Source of the DNA: JAVBKE01 sp031554215
GTDB taxonomy: Bacteria; Bacillota; Bacilli; JARBTR01
Assembly: GCA_031554215.1 (NCBI GenBank)
Contig: JAVBKF010000001.1
Span: forward strand, 1-11,724
Direction of reading: 5' to 3'
Length of the DNA: 11,724 nt
A model generated the notes under the pieces. It was given only the letters and a program-made list of their open reading frames with translations, did not search any database and was not told the DNA's origin. Shown here one piece after another: positions 6,457-11,724 of the stretch. A program made the translations under genes and the position numbers. Positions within the stretch are counted from its first letter, which is position 1. The number at the start of each line of letters is the position of its first letter.

Positions 6457-6570
6457 TTATCCTTGCTTTTGTTTATGCTTTGGATTCTCGCAAATTACCA
6501 TTACTTTACCTTCTCTGCGGATAACCTTACATTTTTCGCAGATTGGTTTAACGGATGGTCTTACTTTCAT
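6457..6570 (-). CDS. rpmJ: 50S ribosomal protein L36
   Basis: This is a 37-codon gene read directly from the sequence: MKVRPSVKPICEKCKVI, continuing RREGKVMVICENPKHKQKQG. L36 is the smallest large-subunit protein and binds 23S rRNA. This copy is the zinc-binding (C+) form, with Cys11, Cys14, Cys27 and His32 all present. AGGAGG lies 7 bases before the ATG. It sits in its usual place between infA and rpsM. The length and sequence are typical of Bacilli. Confidence 0.97.
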   Translation of the reverse strand: MKVRPSVKPICEKCKVIRREGKVMVICENPKHKQKQG

Positions 6571-6633
6571 TTGAAATCCTCCTATCTGTTGCGGATTAAG
6601 TAATGTTTAGAACAAATTTTCATTCCTTTACAA

Positions 6634-6852
6634 TTACTTAAATCGATACGTAATTCTTCCGCGCGTTAAGTCGTATGGAGATAACTCAACTGTCACCTTA
6701 TCACCAGGTAAGATTCTAATAAAATGCATACGAATCTTGCCTGAAACCACTGCTAGAACAGTATGACCATTCTCGAGTTCTACCTTAAACATGGCATTTG
6801 GCAAGGTTTCAGTAATCGTTCCTTCTACTTCAATAACATCTTCTTTAGCCAT
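6634..6852 (-). CDS. infA: Translation initiation factor IF-1
   Basis: This 72-residue S1-like OB-fold protein binds the A site of the 30S subunit during initiation and cooperates with IF-2 and IF-3. The sequence from MAKEDVIEVEGTI to DLTRGRITYRFK is nearly invariant among Bacilli, including SGKIRMHFIRILPGDKV. The open frame extends 12 codons further upstream, but those residues are not part of IF-1. The ATG at 6852 has GGAAGGGGAT upstream at good spacing, so I start there. It follows adk after 61 bp. In Bacillus subtilis a methionine aminopeptidase gene lies in that position; here there is none. Confidence 0.98.
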   Translation of the reverse strand: MAKEDVIEVEGTITETLPNAMFKVELENGHTVLAVVSGKIRMHFIRILPGDKVTVELSPYDLTRGRITYRFK

Positions 6853-6913
6853 TTCACAAAATCCCCTTCCATCAAAATTTTGTTTCACAAGAGAAGTCAG
6901 TTCACTTCACATG

Positions 6914-7564
6914 TTATGAAATTTGTTCTAACACTCTGACTACATCTTCAAAAACAGTTGCAATTGCTTGATCACCATTGATAGTTCTCAGAGTGCCCTT
7001 TTCTTCGTAAAAAGAAATGAGTGGTTTTGACTGAGAAATGTTTACTTCCAACCGATTTAACACGGTTTCCTCGTTGTCATCCGCTCTTTGGTACAACTCT
7101 CCACCGCAACGATCACAAACATTTTCTTTCTTTGACGGATTGAAAATTAAATGATAGGTAGAGCCACATGATTTGCATATCCGGCGTCCTGTTAAACGCT
7201 TCATTAGCTTTTGCTTCTCAACTTCGATGTTCAAACAAAAGTTAATTGGACGACCAAGATCTGCAAGAATTTCTTCCAATGCGTTTGCTTGAGGAATTGT
7301 TCTTGGAAAACCATCCAATAGAAATCCTTCTTTACAATCGCTTGCAGCTAATCTCTCCCTTACAATACCGATGGTTACTTCATCTGGAACTAGCGCACCC
7401 TCGTCAAGATAGGCTTTTGCTTTCTTCCCAAGTGGTGTTCCGTCGGTAATTGCTTGGCGAAACATATCCCCCGTAGAAATATGGGGAATATGATATTTGT
7501 CTACGATTTGCTCTGCTTGAGTGCCTTTACCGGCACCTGGTAATCCCAATAATACAAGATTCAA
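6914..7564 (-). CDS. adk: Adenylate kinase (zinc-binding, long-lid form)
   Basis: Adenylate kinase interconverts ATP + AMP and 2 ADP in the cytoplasm. The 216-residue protein has the P-loop GLPGAGKGT (7-15), the AMP-binding segment STGDMFR (30-36), DGFPRT (84-89), and a long lid with four cysteines at 130, 133, 150 and 153 (CKSC and CDRC). Such cysteines bind a structural zinc in Gram-positive adenylate kinases. The start is TTG: no ATG is available nearby, GGAAGGTGA lies 6 bases upstream, and the protein begins NLVLLGLPGAGKGT exactly where relatives do. Just 25 bases upstream of this start is the hairpin repeat array in the secY-adk spacer, so the mRNA leader of adk is unusually structured. 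Confidence 0.97.
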   Translation of the reverse strand: MNLVLLGLPGAGKGTQAEQIVDKYHIPHISTGDMFRQAITDGTPLGKKAKAYLDEGALVPDEVTIGIVRERLAASDCKEGFLLDGFPRTIPQANALEEILADLGRPINFCLNIEVEKQKLMKRLTGRRICKSCGSTYHLIFNPSKKENVCDRCGGELYQRADDNEETVLNRLEVNISQSKPLISFYEEKGTLRTINGDQAIATVFEDVVRVLEQIS

Positions 7565-7589
7565 GCTTGTTCACCTTCCTCTAGCTGAC

Positions 7590-7633
7590 TTCACGGGCCA
7601 TTCGCAAGCAGAAACTACGCTTGCTACTGCACC
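7590..7633. repeat. Repeat unit A (44 bp, internally deleted copy)
   Basis: This short unit has the left end of the full unit (TTCACGGGCCATTCGCAAGC followed by AGAAACTACGC) joined directly to its right end (TTGCTACTGCACC). The junction is at ACGC, which occurs at both corresponding places in the 116-bp unit B, so one copy was kept and about 72 bases were lost. The remaining arms still pair as GCAAGC-(9 nt)-GCTTGC (7604-7624). Confidence 0.85.
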
Positions 7634-7749
7634 TTCACGGGCATTCGCTAGCAGAAACTACGCTCTTTCGTATAAGTCCCTCGGTGCAGCTTTCGCTGCA
7701 TTCGGCTCTTCTACGAGACGCTCCGTTTCTTAACGCTTGCTACTGCACC
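7634..7749. repeat. Repeat unit B (116 bp)
   Basis: This is a full-length unit with less perfect pairing than C. The outer arm reads GCTAGC (7647-7652) against GCTTGC (7735-7740), and the middle arm has TATAAG opposite CTTCTA, each giving one mismatch. The central stem TGCAGC-TTTC-GCTGCA (7685-7700) is intact. Confidence 0.85.
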
Positions 7750-7866
7750 TTAACGGGCCATTCGCAAGCAGAAACTATGCTCTTTCGTAGAAGTCCCTCG
7801 GTGCAGCTTTCGCTGCATTCGGCTCTTCTACGAGACGCTCCGTTTCTTAACGCTTGCTACTGCACC
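7750..7866. repeat. Repeat unit C (117 bp)
   Basis: This is the best-paired full unit: the outer, middle and central stems are perfect over 6+6, 9 and 6 bases within a 94-base imperfect palindrome (7764-7857). It is the first unit transcribed after secY on the minus strand. Confidence 0.85.
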
Positions 7867-8051
7867 TTTTAAATCTACTGCGCCATCTCAACCATACAAT
7901 TAGTAGCAATAGCGCAGGCAAATGACGTTTGATAATCACTTGCCGATTTAATGACAGTCTTGCACGTTAGCGCACGAAGAAGTCAGTAGAGCAATGACTA
8001 ACTAATTGGTTAAAACGGCTTTTTGTGAAAGGACACCTACAGCCCAAGAAT
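7867..8051. other. Non-coding remainder of the secY-adk spacer
   Basis: No gene or convincing promoter is seen in these 185 bases between the repeat array and the secY stop. The segment starts with CTACTGCGCC (7875-7884), which differs by one base from the CTACTGCACC that ends each repeat unit and may be a decayed unit end. An imperfect palindrome AACTAATTGGTT lies near 8000. There is no good intrinsic terminator after secY, so readthrough into adk is likely. Confidence 0.5.
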
Positions 8052-9347
8052 TTATCGAATAAATCCTTTGTAATGTCTCTTCACAAGTTGTCCTTCTAAT
8101 TGCTTTAAAGAGTCTAATGCAACACCAACTACGATTAGTAGGCTGGTACCACCAATTTGAACTGCCGTAGGCAAGTTAGCAAATTGTGACACTAAAATTG
8201 GTAGGGCGGCAATAAATGATAAGAAAAGCGCACCTACAAAGGTTAGTCGACCTAGGACTCGTGAGAAATACTCTTGTGTGGCTCTACCTGGGCGAATCCC
8301 TGGTACATAGCCACCTTGCTTTTTCAAATTTTCAGCAATCTTCTCAGGATTAACCTGAATGAATGCATAGAAATAAGTGAAAGCAAAAATAAGTGTTACA
8401 TATAATATCATTCCGAATGGGTCGGAGTAATTAAAGTGTTCAGTAATCCAGTTGGCAAACGAATTATCGAAGAAACTTGCAATTGTTTGCGGTGTTAGAA
8501 TGAATGAAATCGCAAAGATTACCGGGATAACACCAGCTGCATTTACTTTAATCGGTAAATGTGTACTGTTGCCTCCAACGCCAATTTTCGAGTTTCCACC
8601 ACCAACGCGTTTTGCGTATTGAATTGGAATCTTTCTGTTTGCTTGTTGGACGTAGATAACACAGACAACAACAAGCACAATCAAGATTGCCAGTCCTAGT
8701 AAAATGACTGAGTTGATGAATAGTTTGTCACCAGCATCAGCAATCATTGTTGCATAAAGTTTGTTAATCGTTGTTGGGAACCGTGATACGATACCCGCGA
8801 AAATGAGAATCGAAATTCCATTTCCTACACCATGAGCAGTGATTTGTTCGCCAAGCCACATTAAAACAGCTGTTCCAGTTGTCAGTGTGATAGCGATTAA
8901 TACATAGTCCGCCCAGTTTGCATCTGGAATTAACAAGTAACCAGTGGTTCTGTTAAAGCCGTAAGCCATTCCAAGTGATTGAAGTAGCCCTAGTACAATT
9001 GTTCCATAGCGAGTGACTTGCGCCAATTTCTTTCTTCCAGCTTCCCCTTCTTTAGACCATGCCGTAAATTTCGGAATAACATCCATTTGAAGAAGTTGCA
9101 CAATGATTGACGCAGTGATATACGGCGCAATACCCATTGCGAAGATTGAGAACTGACTAAGCGCACCGCCACCGAAGTAGTTGAGAACACCAAGGACATT
9201 GGAATCTAAGAGCTCAAGTGCACTTGCATCTACTCCTGGTACAGGAATAAAAACACCTAGTCTGTAAACAATTAAAATTAAGAGTGTAAAGAGTATCTTG
9301 CTTCGAGTATCTTTAACACGCATGAAATTAGCAATTGTCCTAAACAT
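8052..9347 (-). CDS. secY: Protein translocase subunit SecY
   Basis: SecY forms the protein-conducting channel in the cytoplasmic membrane with SecE and SecG, driven by SecA or by ribosomes. The 431-residue protein has the usual ten membrane segments, beginning about residues 18-37. It has the plug region after the first segment (FGGGALSQFSIFAMGIAPYI, 58-77), the conserved AHGVGNGISILIFAGI (171-186) and the cytosolic loop PGIRPGRATQEY (349-360), which contacts SecA and ribosomes. Length is normal for Bacilli. The ATG overlaps the rplO stop by one base (TAATG), and AGGTGAT inside the rplO end is its ribosome binding site, so the two genes are translationally coupled. The stop is followed by an unusually long spacer with the repeat array. 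Confidence 0.99.
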   Translation of the reverse strand: MFRTIANFMRVKDTRSKILFTLLILIVYRLGVFIPVPGVDASALELLDSNVLGVLNYFGGGALSQFSIFAMGIAPYITASIIVQLLQMDVIPKFTAWSKEGEAGRKKLAQVTRYGTIVLGLLQSLGMAYGFNRTTGYLLIPDANWADYVLIAITLTTGTAVLMWLGEQITAHGVGNGISILIFAGIVSRFPTTINKLYATMIADAGDKLFINSVILLGLAILIVLVVVCVIYVQQANRKIPIQYAKRVGGGNSKIGVGGNSTHLPIKVNAAGVIPVIFAISFILTPQTIASFFDNSFANWITEHFNYSDPFGMILYVTLIFAFTYFYAFIQVNPEKIAENLKKQGGYVPGIRPGRATQEYFSRVLGRLTFVGALFLSFIAALPILVSQFANLPTAVQIGGTSLLIVVGVALDSLKQLEGQLVKRHYKGFIR

Positions 9348-9787
9348 TAGATCACCTCTGTCTTCCCACCAGCAACTTCAATAGCTTGCTTGGCAGAAGC
9401 AGAAAATTTGTGCGCTTTAACTGTTAATTTTTTGTCTACTTTGCCTTTGCCAAGAATTTTAATTCCTGCTTTAGCACTCTTTACAATTCTTGATTCGATT
9501 AAAAGCTCTGGTGTGATTTCAATACCTTCGGCAAAACGATTTAAAGTTTCAAGATTTACCTCAGCGTATTCTTTTCTATGAATGTTTGTAAAACCACGTT
9601 TTGGTAACCGGCGGAATAAAGGTGTCTGTCCACCTTCAAAACCTAGTCGGACTCCGCCGCCAGAGCGAGCATTTTGCCCTTTGTGCCCCTTACCGGCAGT
9701 TTTCCCTTGACCAGATGCGATTCCTCGACCAAGACGCTTTCTTTTTTTACGAGAACCTTCTGTTGGTTTAAGCTCGTGTAATTGCAT
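9347..9787 (-). CDS. rplO: 50S ribosomal protein L15
   Basis: The 146-residue protein begins MQLHELKPTEGSRKKRKRLG and has the glycine-rich, basic N-terminal extension (GRGIASGQGKTAGKGHKGQ) that threads into 23S rRNA. The globular C-terminal domain follows, ending GGKTEVI. L15 is a late-assembling core protein of the large subunit. GGAGGTGG lies about 6 bases before the ATG. The stop codon overlaps the secY start. The 71-bp gap from rpmD is somewhat long and holds a possible extended -10 element. Confidence 0.98.
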   Translation of the reverse strand: MQLHELKPTEGSRKKRKRLGRGIASGQGKTAGKGHKGQNARSGGGVRLGFEGGQTPLFRRLPKRGFTNIHRKEYAEVNLETLNRFAEGIEITPELLIESRIVKSAKAGIKILGKGKVDKKLTVKAHKFSASAKQAIEVAGGKTEVI

Positions 9788-9814
9788 GACTCCACCTCCT
9801 CATTCTTCTTTTAC

Positions 9815-9823
9815 ATTGTATCA
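9815..9823 (-). promoter_or_regulatory. Possible extended -10 element ahead of rplO
   Basis: The minus strand reads TGATACAAT (9823-9815), a TGn extension joined to TACAAT (5 of 6 matches). No good -35 hexamer lies 16-18 bases upstream; the best is TTAAAC. It could give an internal transcript for rplO-secY, but support is thin. Confidence 0.22.
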
Positions 9824-9858
9824 TCGATTGATTGTTTGTTTAAAGTTACATGTATAGT

Positions 9859-10041
9859 TTAAACTTCTTCTACATGTACTAGATGAGATACACGGTTAAT
9901 CATGCCGCGAATTGCAACATTGTCTTCGTGTTCAACTGTGTGACGAATTCTCTTAAGTCCCAAAGCCTCGACAGTCTTTCTTTGTACTTCCAGACGACCA
10001 ATCGTACTACGAGTGAGGGTGATTTTTAATTTCTTTGCCAT
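9859..10041 (-). CDS. rpmD: 50S ribosomal protein L30
   Basis: The 60-residue protein begins MAKKLKITLTRSTIGR and matches bacterial L30 in length and fold-defining segments (VEALGLKRIRHTV, MINRVSHLVHV). L30 binds 23S rRNA at the back of the large subunit. Its usual neighbours rpsE (13 bp upstream) and rplO flank it. AAGGAGGG lies at good spacing before the ATG. Instead of the GRPEDQ-like segment I recall from many L30 proteins, this copy has GRLEVQRKT (15-23), a minor difference. Confidence 0.97.
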   Translation of the reverse strand: MAKKLKITLTRSTIGRLEVQRKTVEALGLKRIRHTVEHEDNVAIRGMINRVSHLVHVEEV

Positions 10042-10054
10042 TTGTTTTCCCTCC

Positions 10055-10558
10055 TTATCCTAAAAGTTCAGCTACAGTCTTCCCGCGTAACTTGGCAACT
10101 TCTTCAGCGCGTTTCAATTGCTTAATGCCATCAATTGTTGCGCGAACCATATTAATAGGTGTGTTTGAACCAAGTGATTTAGAAAGGATGTCATGAACAC
10201 CTGCAAGCTCAAGTACGGCACGTACCGGACCTCCAGCAATAACACCTGTACCTTCTGAAGCTGGTTTTAACAAAATCTGCCCTGAACCAAAACGTCCAAT
10301 AACTTGGTGAGGAATTGTTGCGCTCACCATCGGTACTGTGATCAGGTTCTTTTTTGCGTCTTCAATCGCTTTTTTGATTGCCTCTGGTACTTCTTGCGCT
10401 TTACCAGTTCCAAATCCTACACGGCCGTTCTTGTCTCCAACTACGACAAGCGCTGAGAAACGGAAACGACGTCCACCTTTTACAACCTTGGCAACACGAT
10501 TGATCGTGACAACACGCTCTTCAAATTCTGACTTAACTGCGTCTCTACGTTGTTGCAT
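10055..10558 (-). CDS. rpsE: 30S ribosomal protein S5
   Basis: The 167-residue protein has the N-terminal double-stranded-RNA-binding-like domain (EERVVTINRVAKVVKGGRR, then SALVVVGDKNGRVGFGTGKA, residues 35-54) and the C-terminal domain (KPASEGTGVIAGGPVRAVLELAG). S5 sits near the mRNA entry channel and contributes to decoding fidelity and mRNA unwinding with S3 and S4. AAGGAGGG lies about 10 bases before the ATG. Length is one residue over the usual 166 in Bacilli. It is tightly packed between rplR and rpmD. Confidence 0.98.
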   Translation of the reverse strand: MQQRRDAVKSEFEERVVTINRVAKVVKGGRRFRFSALVVVGDKNGRVGFGTGKAQEVPEAIKKAIEDAKKNLITVPMVSATIPHQVIGRFGSGQILLKPASEGTGVIAGGPVRAVLELAGVHDILSKSLGSNTPINMVRATIDGIKQLKRAEEVAKLRGKTVAELLG

Positions 10559-10580
10559 AAAATGTTTTCCCTCCTTCTTC

Positions 10581-10943
10581 TTAGAATACTAACCCGTTTT
10601 CACGCGCTGCATCTGCTAATGCTTTGATGCGTCCATGGTATAAATATCCGCCACGGTCAAATACGATAACTTTATGTCCGTTTTCTACTGCTCTTTTCGC
10701 CACTAATTCGCCTACTTTTTGTGCTGCTTCTACATTTGAAGTAGAGGCAAGCTTTAGCGATTTATCAAGTGTTGATGCGCTAGCCAAAGTGACTCTTGTT
10801 GCATCATCTATTAATTGTGCGTAAATGTGCTTGTTCGAACGGAATACATTCAGTCTGGGACGTTCTGTTGTGCCAGCAAGCTTGCTACGTACACGCGCAT
10901 GTCTTTTCTTACGCGTAACGTTTTTGTCATTCTTCTTAATCAT
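10581..10943 (-). CDS. rplR: 50S ribosomal protein L18
   Basis: The 120-residue protein begins MIKKNDKNVTRKKRHARVRSK, continues with RPRLNVFRSNKHIYAQLIDD and ends FDRGGYLYHGRIKALADAARENGLVF, all typical of L18. L18 binds 5S rRNA with L5 and helps to attach it to 23S rRNA in the central protuberance. GGAAGGGG lies upstream at good spacing. The gap from rplF is 123 bp, long for this operon. Confidence 0.98.
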   Translation of the reverse strand: MIKKNDKNVTRKKRHARVRSKLAGTTERPRLNVFRSNKHIYAQLIDDATRVTLASASTLDKSLKLASTSNVEAAQKVGELVAKRAVENGHKVIVFDRGGYLYHGRIKALADAARENGLVF

Positions 10944-11066
10944 TTACTGCACCCCTTCCTTTTAATTTTATCGGATAACTAGCGTGCCGATCATTTTCAA
11001 GTCACTTGGACTAGAAGATCACGATCAGCTTCATCAAAACTTGCTAGATGTTAAGCAACATTCAGC
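10944..11066 (-). other. Unusually long rplF-rplR spacer
   Basis: This 123-bp gap has no open frame of note. It contains a short palindromic stretch CAAGT-C-ACTTG (11000-11010) and a TAAAAT that could be a -10 box but lacks a well-placed -35 box (TTGAAA lies 24 bases upstream). Neighbouring gaps here are mostly 13-71 bp, so something may have been inserted or be regulatory. Confidence 0.4.
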
Positions 11067-11606
11067 TTATTTCTTACCAGTTTTACCCTCTTTACGGCGA
11101 ACATATTCACCTTCATAACGAATCCCTTTGCCTTTATACGGCTCTGGAGGACGCACACTACGAACATTTGCTGCAAAAGCACCAACTTTTTCTTTGTCGA
11201 TTCCTTTGACAATGATCTTCGTGTTTGCAGGCACTTCAACTTCAAGTCCCGTTTCTGGTTCAAATTCTACAGGATGTGAATAACCAACGTTAAGAATTAG
11301 TTTTGTTCCTTGCTTTTGTGCACGGTAACCAACTCCGACTAGGTCAAGCGAACGAACGAATCCAGTAGATACGCCTTCAACCATATTTGCTAGTACGGCA
11401 CGTGTTGTACCATGAAGTGCACGATGCTCTTTTTGATCTGTTGGGCGTGTAATGTTAATTACTTCACCTTCAACATTGATTTTAATATCCGCATTAAACT
11501 CACGGGAAAGTTCGCCCTTAGGGCCTTTTACAGTTACTGCATTGTCTTTCATATTAATCGTAACACCGGCTGGAATTACGATCGGCTTTTTGCCAATACG
11601 TGACAT
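11067..11606 (-). CDS. rplF: 50S ribosomal protein L6
   Basis: The 179-residue protein begins MSRIGKKPIVIPAGV and has the two repeated L6 domains, ending with the conserved PPEPYKGKGIRYEGEYVRRKEGKTGKK region (in pieces: PEPYKGKGIRY, then EGEYVRRKEGK). L6 binds 23S rRNA near the sarcin-ricin loop and factor-binding site. An ATG two codons upstream would leave only 3 bases after GGAGG, whereas this ATG has 9, and the product length then equals the family norm. It follows rpsH after 27 bases. Confidence 0.98.
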   Translation of the reverse strand: MSRIGKKPIVIPAGVTINMKDNAVTVKGPKGELSREFNADIKINVEGEVINITRPTDQKEHRALHGTTRAVLANMVEGVSTGFVRSLDLVGVGYRAQKQGTKLILNVGYSHPVEFEPETGLEVEVPANTKIIVKGIDKEKVGAFAANVRSVRPPEPYKGKGIRYEGEYVRRKEGKTGKK

Positions 11607-11633
11607 GTGCATGCACCTCCAATTCTTTGATGA

Positions 11634-11724
11634 TTACCAAACATATGCAAGCACTTCGCCACCGATTTGCTTAGCACGTGCTTCTTTATCAGTGATAACG
11701 CCTTGCGAAGTTGAAACGATTGCG
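11634..11724 (-). CDS. rpsH: 30S ribosomal protein S8 (C-terminal fragment, cut by window edge)
   Basis: The last 29 codons are visible: AIVSTSQGVITDKEARAKQI, then GGEVLAYVW and TAA. The STSQG(V/L)xTDKEAR segment and the GGEVLAYVW ending are the conserved C-terminus of bacterial S8, which binds helix 21 of 16S rRNA and the regulatory site of spc-operon mRNA in well-studied bacteria. The gene continues past the right edge. Its position ahead of rplF is the standard spc-operon order. Confidence 0.97.
   Translation of the reverse strand, partial: AIVSTSQGVITDKEARAKQIGGEVLAYVW

Larger units (their letters stand above)
7590..7866. repeat. Tandem array of long imperfect-palindrome repeats between secY and adk
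   Basis: Three units in the same orientation lie end to end: A (7590-7633, 44 bp), B (7634-7749, 116 bp) and C (7750-7866, 117 bp). B and C differ by four substitutions and one indel, all in their first 40 bases; their last 76 bases are identical. Each full unit is a nested inverted repeat. In C the pairs are GCAAGC/GCTTGC (7764-7769, 7852-7857), AGAAAC/GTTTCT (7770-7775, 7842-7847), TCGTAGAAG/CTTCTACGA (7785-7793, 7825-7833) and TGCAGC/GCTGCA (7802-7807, 7812-7817) with a 4-base loop. The G+C content is visibly higher than in the flanks. Open frames across it merely translate the repeat. Resemblance to REP/BIME or MITE-like elements is structural only; I do not recognise the family. Confidence 0.9.

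Noticed and set aside
7621..7872. Plus-strand open frames across the secY-adk spacer that could look like a small repetitive protein
   Set aside because: They are translations of the tandem hairpin units, repeat with the DNA period, have no ribosome binding site and resemble no protein.
7981..8040. Minus-strand TTCACA as a -35 box for adk, and a weaker TTGCCT-N17-TGTATG further down in the same spacer
   Set aside because: The -10 partners match only about 3 of 6 bases, within chance expectation.
8990..9199. Second minus-strand open frame inside secY
   Set aside because: It is a shadow of secY in another frame, with no family resemblance.
10947..10955. Shared 9-mer GGGGTGCAG (minus strand) in the rplR leader and in the ecfA1 terminator, with a similar GGTGCAG in the repeats
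   Set aside because: A match this short can arise by chance, the surroundings differ, and in the rplR leader it simply follows the ribosome binding site.
1..11724. CRISPR arrays, tRNA or rRNA genes, toxin-antitoxin or phage-defence genes
   Set aside because: Read for but not seen. The only repeats of note are the long palindromic units, which lack the short-repeat, unique-spacer pattern of CRISPR.

Overview
The window is a ribosomal-protein and secretion supergene cluster (the distal spc operon followed by the alpha operon) and its usual downstream neighbours. Every gene I can support lies on the minus strand, so transcription runs from high to low coordinates. Gene order, protein lengths and sequences, strong GGAGG-type ribosome binding sites and the A+T-rich composition point to a Gram-positive bacterium of the class Bacilli, most likely Bacillales. 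I cannot name the genus. There is no map gene between adk and infA, unlike the Bacillus subtilis arrangement; as I recall it, Staphylococcus and Listeria share the simpler order.

Layout in transcription order. 11724-9347: the end of rpsH (S8), then rplF (L6), rplR (L18), rpsE (S5), rpmD (L30) and rplO (L15). 9347-8052: secY, overlapping the rplO stop codon by one base. 8051-7565: a 487-bp spacer holding a tandem array of about 117-bp units that fold as long imperfect hairpins. 7564-5602: adk (TTG start), infA (IF-1), rpmJ (L36, 37 codons), rpsM (S13) and rpsK (S11). 5601-5346: a 256-bp leader with a good sigma-A-type promoter candidate just behind rpsK. 5345-4002: rpoA (RNA polymerase alpha) and rplQ (L17). 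4001-3799: hairpins and an elaborate branched intrinsic terminator. 3798-1326: ecfA1, ecfA2 and ecfT, overlapping genes for the energy module of an ECF vitamin/metal transporter. 1292-546: truA (tRNA pseudouridine synthase). 545-1: no gene recognised; a possible minus-strand promoter near the left end could serve the next gene outside the window, rplM in typical relatives.

The genes combine translation (ribosomal proteins, IF-1), transcription (alpha subunit), protein export (SecY), nucleotide balance (adenylate kinase), micronutrient uptake (ECF module) and tRNA modification (TruA). None of the proteins is novel. The less ordinary content is in the spacers: the hairpin repeat array in the adk leader, including one unit that looks like an internal deletion product; the branched terminator with twin palindromes between rplQ and ecfA1; the structured rpoA leader; and the long unexplained tail after truA.

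Several starts were moved inward from the longest open frame on ribosome-binding-site spacing and family length: rplF, rpsK, infA, ecfA1 and ecfT. adk is called from TTG and ecfA2 from GTG.
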